Of a stretch of DNA of 64,000 bases, positions 61,901 through 64,000 are shown in pieces; position 1 is the stretch's first letter, and every line of letters starts with the position of its first letter. Both the position numbers and the translations under genes were made by a program. Origin of the DNA: Trichomonas tenax (Eukaryota; Parabasalia; Trichomonadida; Trichomonadidae); assembly GCA_023091735.1 (NCBI GenBank), contig JALKBU010000079.1, positions 27,430 through 91,429 on the forward strand, written 5' to 3'. The notes under the pieces are model-generated. The model saw nothing but the letters and a program-made list of their open reading frames with translations, was not told the origin of the DNA and did no database searches.

Positions 61901-62142
61901 TCATCTGGGTTCGTTTTATACATAATTTCATTGATATATGTAATGTGCGGATTGTACAGTGAAGAAAGAACGTTGATTAACCTGTATATTGTTTTCTTTT
62001 CGATATTCTTGAGACTCTCTGAAGGGAAATACTTCATTGCGAAGAATTTTCCTGACGTCTTGGACAATGCTTTCACGACAATTGGGCGATTGCAGTCCTC
62101 AGGGATTTTCTCTGAGAAAACATAGTCCTTAAAAGAGTTCAT
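58993..62142 (-). CDS. Cdc15/MAP3K-epsilon-like kinase with armadillo repeats and altered HRD motif
   Basis: The 1049-residue protein starts at ATG 62142; the frame extends 13 codons to a TTG. Residues 10-270 form a STE-type kinase domain: AMK Lys37, LEWCDGSSVKN, DFG at 149-151, APE at 169-171 and SDIWSVGATIIELLTGKPPF. The catalytic loop reads VHKNLKAAN, so the HRD Asp is Asn132, and the glycine-rich loop is absent (EKIPEDCNRPIVVKAL). Residues ~300-520 are disordered and acidic. Residues ~530-1040 are armadillo repeats (LPEVLVLEVIYEMIQNH, IAALVETLQ). This order matches Cdc15/SepK/MAP3K-epsilon proteins of septation and exit-network pathways. Catalysis is probably lost. Confidence 0.8.
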   Translation of the reverse strand: MNSFKDYVFSEKIPEDCNRPIVVKALSKTSGKFFAMKYFPSESLKNIEKKTIYRLINVLSSLYNPHITYINEIMYKTNPDEAFIALEWCDGSSVKNTLDRFSTLPEKLVGRYTYEMIKGLEFLHSQGQVHKNLKAANLLLASGVLKLSDFGLSAEVATRSINEHPYWSAPEVIESRTFSNKSDIWSVGATIIELLTGKPPFSELPPEEARIKILNETPPIPAKASAHLQDFLCACFAKNPDERPSTEECYNFFFVKKAMEELGEKCEAAAKPALRAPNSLSMLPLSAPKERPKMNIDDFHFSDSDTSNDQKPALKAPATQPVVKKTGLAKFEDTNDDDDLDIKLRKINIPGDRLALQPTKVTQIKTQTRGELRDDDINDGLEDEEFNFKKPPDNTGSAPISMSPNGSKRVAFIDIPDEKPAPKSNPTAAATLDFSAALKIQPQKKAFEGNEELKQYADDDFDFPDDGDTGGSDVPLSISMPVQKKAINLDLFNDSDENDEELFAHRIEVEEMKKRLIIVIKSISTTMKREELQFAFSEVLDIIKKDGSVRSCIIEQQGLMPIIEIIEFGNDLPEVLVLEVIYEMIQNHKKLKENFCLLGGIPPVLKFLKDTNYSKEIRTRAMKITSEICRNSDDQKNETNDNIQMFISCNGIAALVETLQFDIDEECDLVLQSIHSINEILIAKSGIQVSDFCRLFMSAGLIEPLSRVLILLVNMKNPEHMKAIDTVCEIMHKLSQADTKVRLAMAERDVMGDIVQCMYDQETDSVRRELPVSDILLLCKAIKVIAVVSDTRDSLAQAGVMQMACAMVKAEFDKTDAVAIHANLIQVLSSMCKLSKERLEVVARSSLISSLRPYLESDTELKALVMYMLIDFPKVAYQNKDVMIKLIDDKLIEIYISTLTQQYWGARAMAAIAMLASDPDFGIYPILMTGESLAKFRDGIDTVNYENAPTMLQRLNEICKNSKDFTVKLTDQTFLNIIRAKLSTAKSLPSDSQIPVAILELIATIFSDLSQQQMAKLEKSFSPDIKTFAEKGNIKQKGTALKILKFFEN

Positions 62143-62190
62143 TTCGAATTTTTTTATATATTGTAAACAGACATAATTCAAAAATTAATT

Positions 62191-62230
62191 TTGTCAAAGA
62201 TTTTGTCAAAAAATCATGTAAATGTCAAAA
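62191..62230 (-). promoter_or_regulatory. Upstream elements of the kinase-like gene
   Basis: TTGTCAAAGATTTTGTCAAA and TCATGTAAATGTCAAAAG lie about 50-90 bases upstream of ATG 62142. They match the recurrent element. Confidence 0.55.
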
Positions 62231-63450
62231 GTCGAGCCTAGTGTCAAAAAAGTATAATTGTGAGGTATGGAAAATTTTTCCTGCTTTTTTGGGGGTTTGT
62301 AGAATTTCTCCCGATAGGAGCCTCTATCGTCCTATGTTTTCCTATTTGCGCATTTATCTTCCCATGGAATTATTAAAAGTAAAATTTAGTTGTAGAGCAG
62401 ATTGCAGCATTCATATCTGCATCATTTTGTCGAGCAAAAACATATAGTTTATAATTCCGACCATATTGGAATCTGCATATTTCATCAATAATATTGATAA
62501 TTATTAATGATTTTCTGATGTATTAAGTGGGTAAATATGTGGATTTGTTTTCTAATACTAAGAGTCCATTATCTCGATATTTATAGATAACATTATAATC
62601 AATGGAATGAGAGTTTAATAATATTGATGCTATTTGAATAGTATGTGTTTGTTTAACTGGTATTAGCATAGACAGATATATGTATTTTATAAATATAAGT
62701 TTTTAAAGATAATTAAAATGTGATTAATTATTGTCATGTGTGATATCGTGTGCATTTCATTATACAACTATTTCCAATGATATTCCAATGAATGTATTTA
62801 TATTTTGAGCCTGTGAAGTCTTTCTATCACTGGAAAATGTACATTCTTTGTGATTGAAAAGTGACGGTGATGCGCATGTTAAACCTCACTTTTTGCACCG
62901 ACAATTTGTGATTTTCCTAATACTTATATGATATAATATATCATCAAGCATGTGCTCCACACTGTTCTATATGCTAAATGAATTGAATACTGTTTATTGA
63001 TGTTGTATAACATCAAAAACGCATCCGAAAGCAAACAAAAGAAATATAGGCATTCTTTGTGTTTAAGATGTTAGACTGTTTCCACTAAGCATGCAAACAA
63101 TAGACAATGCAATTTTGTACATTTCTATTGATATATAACACTTGATGCAAATAAAACTCAATAAATCTTGCATATGTTTGGCAAATATTATTCAGTGCTC
63201 AGATTCATTCTTTCTGTGGTGAGCAAACTATCAAAAGCCGTGTAAATAACAAAACTTCTTACGATGAATATTTTGACAATGTAAAGTAATTTTGTCAAAA
63301 TAATAAAAATATAATATTTATTGCGTTTCCAACTACCATAAGTTTTCAAATTTGATTATTTCCATATTAACGAGATTAATCGCATTGTATAGTGAGCTAT
63401 TCATAAACACATGATTCGTATTGCTTTTTTACTACTAAAAACGGTGTTGG
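62231..63450. other. Intergenic, no gene seen
   Basis: AT-rich stretch without a convincing gene. An orphan TTTTGACAATGTAAAGTAATTT followed by TTTGTCAAAAT lies at about 63270-63300. Confidence 0.5.
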
Positions 63451-63767
63451 TTTGCCATGGCGTCTCAGGGCTTCTCCGGCGTAAACCGTTCAATTTTGAA
63501 TGGTTTACGGCATCCCCGACGGATTTTTTTCAAGACTTCGCGTCTCCAAATGAACTTCAGCGTACCCAACACAAAAAAACCAACAAGAAGTGCTTTATTC
63601 AGTGATTATGTTTCGTACAAGTGCTGTTAAGCTTCGTCAACTCTCATCTTTAATAGGCGGGGGCTGCGCCCCAAAAAACACATCGAAAATTTTCCGCATT
63701 TGTCGTTCATTTGGGGACACGAAAAGTCAAAAAAAGTCGTCGGGGACGCCCTGAGACGCCGTGGCAA
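63451..63767. mobile_element. GC-rich foldback element with an inserted hairpin in one arm
   Basis: The left arm (63451-63555) and right arm (63705-63767) are inverted copies. Both contain TTGCCA(T/C)GGCGTCTCAGGGC, then TCCCCGACG, a TTTTTTT run, CTT-TCG-GTCTCC or GTGTCCCC, and AAATGAAC. The left arm carries an extra 39 bases (63472-63510) that form their own hairpin (CGTAAACCGTTCAA / TTGAATGGTTTACG, one mismatch). The loop includes GGGGGCTGCGCCCC (63659-63672). The composition is unlike the surrounding AT-rich DNA, suggesting acquired DNA or a foldback transposon. Confidence 0.65.
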
Positions 63768-63830
63768 AAAGTGTCCCTAAAAACTCTATTCAATATTGGG
63801 ACTGGGACAAAATAGAACAACGTGCTTTTC

Positions 63831-63872
63831 TGACATGTAAAGTCAGGATGTCAAAATAAAGGAAAGTGACGT
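63831..63872 (+). promoter_or_regulatory. Upstream elements near the right window edge
   Basis: TGACATGTAAAGTCAGGATG followed by TGTCAAAATAAAGG and GTGACGTG lies at 63833-63871. The nearest downstream ATG (63927) opens only 23 codons, so a gene may start beyond the window or none may exist. Confidence 0.45.
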
Positions 63873-64000
63873 GTTTGCGCGGGAAAAAATGGAAAAGTGT
63901 CAATAGGTTGAAATGGATTGAACTCAATGTTGGAAGCCAAAGAAGACTTCATTATGAGTAGTTGTGACCTCATAGTGAAGGATGACCTGGTGATCTAGCA

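Noticed and set aside
1..64000. CRISPR array, bacterial operon or prophage
   Set aside because: No regular direct repeats with spacers and no bacterial gene order were seen; all identifiable genes are eukaryotic.

Overview
This window is nuclear DNA of a trichomonad (parabasalid) protist. It is strongly AT-rich, the real genes are uninterrupted, and the products are eukaryotic (Sec24-like, KDEL receptor, ORMDL, NOT2, RPF1, eS7, eukaryote-type GluRS). Several families point to trichomonads: ankyrin proteins, BTB plus discoidin-type proteins, PF12810-type glycine-rich proteins and TBC proteins. A TCA[CT][AT] initiator-like motif lies shortly before several start codons, as known for Trichomonas vaginalis. 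I cannot separate Trichomonas from Tritrichomonas by eye. No tRNA, rRNA, CRISPR array or convincing intron was seen.

Layout. 1-2.3 kb: the end of an unknown gene and a SLC35F6-like transporter. 2.6-7 kb: a large basic/acidic disordered protein facing an EF-hand gene. 7.5-16.2 kb: HECT ligase, glutamyl-tRNA synthetase, a helical-repeat protein and a Sec24-like protein. 16.3-18.9 kb: an intact ankyrin gene tail-to-tail with a broken relative. 19-22.8 kb: a TBC Rab-GAP and two damaged glycine-rich genes. 22.8-28.5 kb: a gene-poor stretch, then NOT2 and eS7. 28.5-36 kb: accessory DNA with a tyrosine-recombinase element bounded by inverted repeats, degraded coding fragments and repeats, interrupted by a Vps33-like SM protein. 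36-49.5 kb: ORMDL, two Golgi-type glycosyltransferase-like proteins that have lost catalytic motifs, RPF1, coiled-coil proteins, a third damaged glycine-rich gene, a divergent TBC protein and the KDEL receptor. 49.5-52 kb: a 648-bp inverted-repeat element. 52-62 kb: helical-repeat protein, BTB/discoidin protein, molybdenum cofactor sulfurase, UBE2Q-like E2 and a Cdc15/MAP3K-epsilon-like kinase with an Asn in place of the HRD aspartate. 62-64 kb: mostly empty, ending in a GC-rich foldback element.

Many products belong to the secretory and endomembrane system (COPII, KDEL retrieval, Rab-GAPs, SM protein, ORMDL, glycosylation, transporter). This is a theme, not an operon. Genes are monocistronic and often divergent or convergent.

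The strongest non-coding signal is a palindrome-like element, TTTAC(A/G)TG(T/A)CA or its reverse TGACATGTAAA. It recurs, often in clusters, just upstream of most start codons on both strands. It is absent upstream of the GluRS and eS7 genes, and orphan copies mark gene-less positions and lie inside the 648-bp element.
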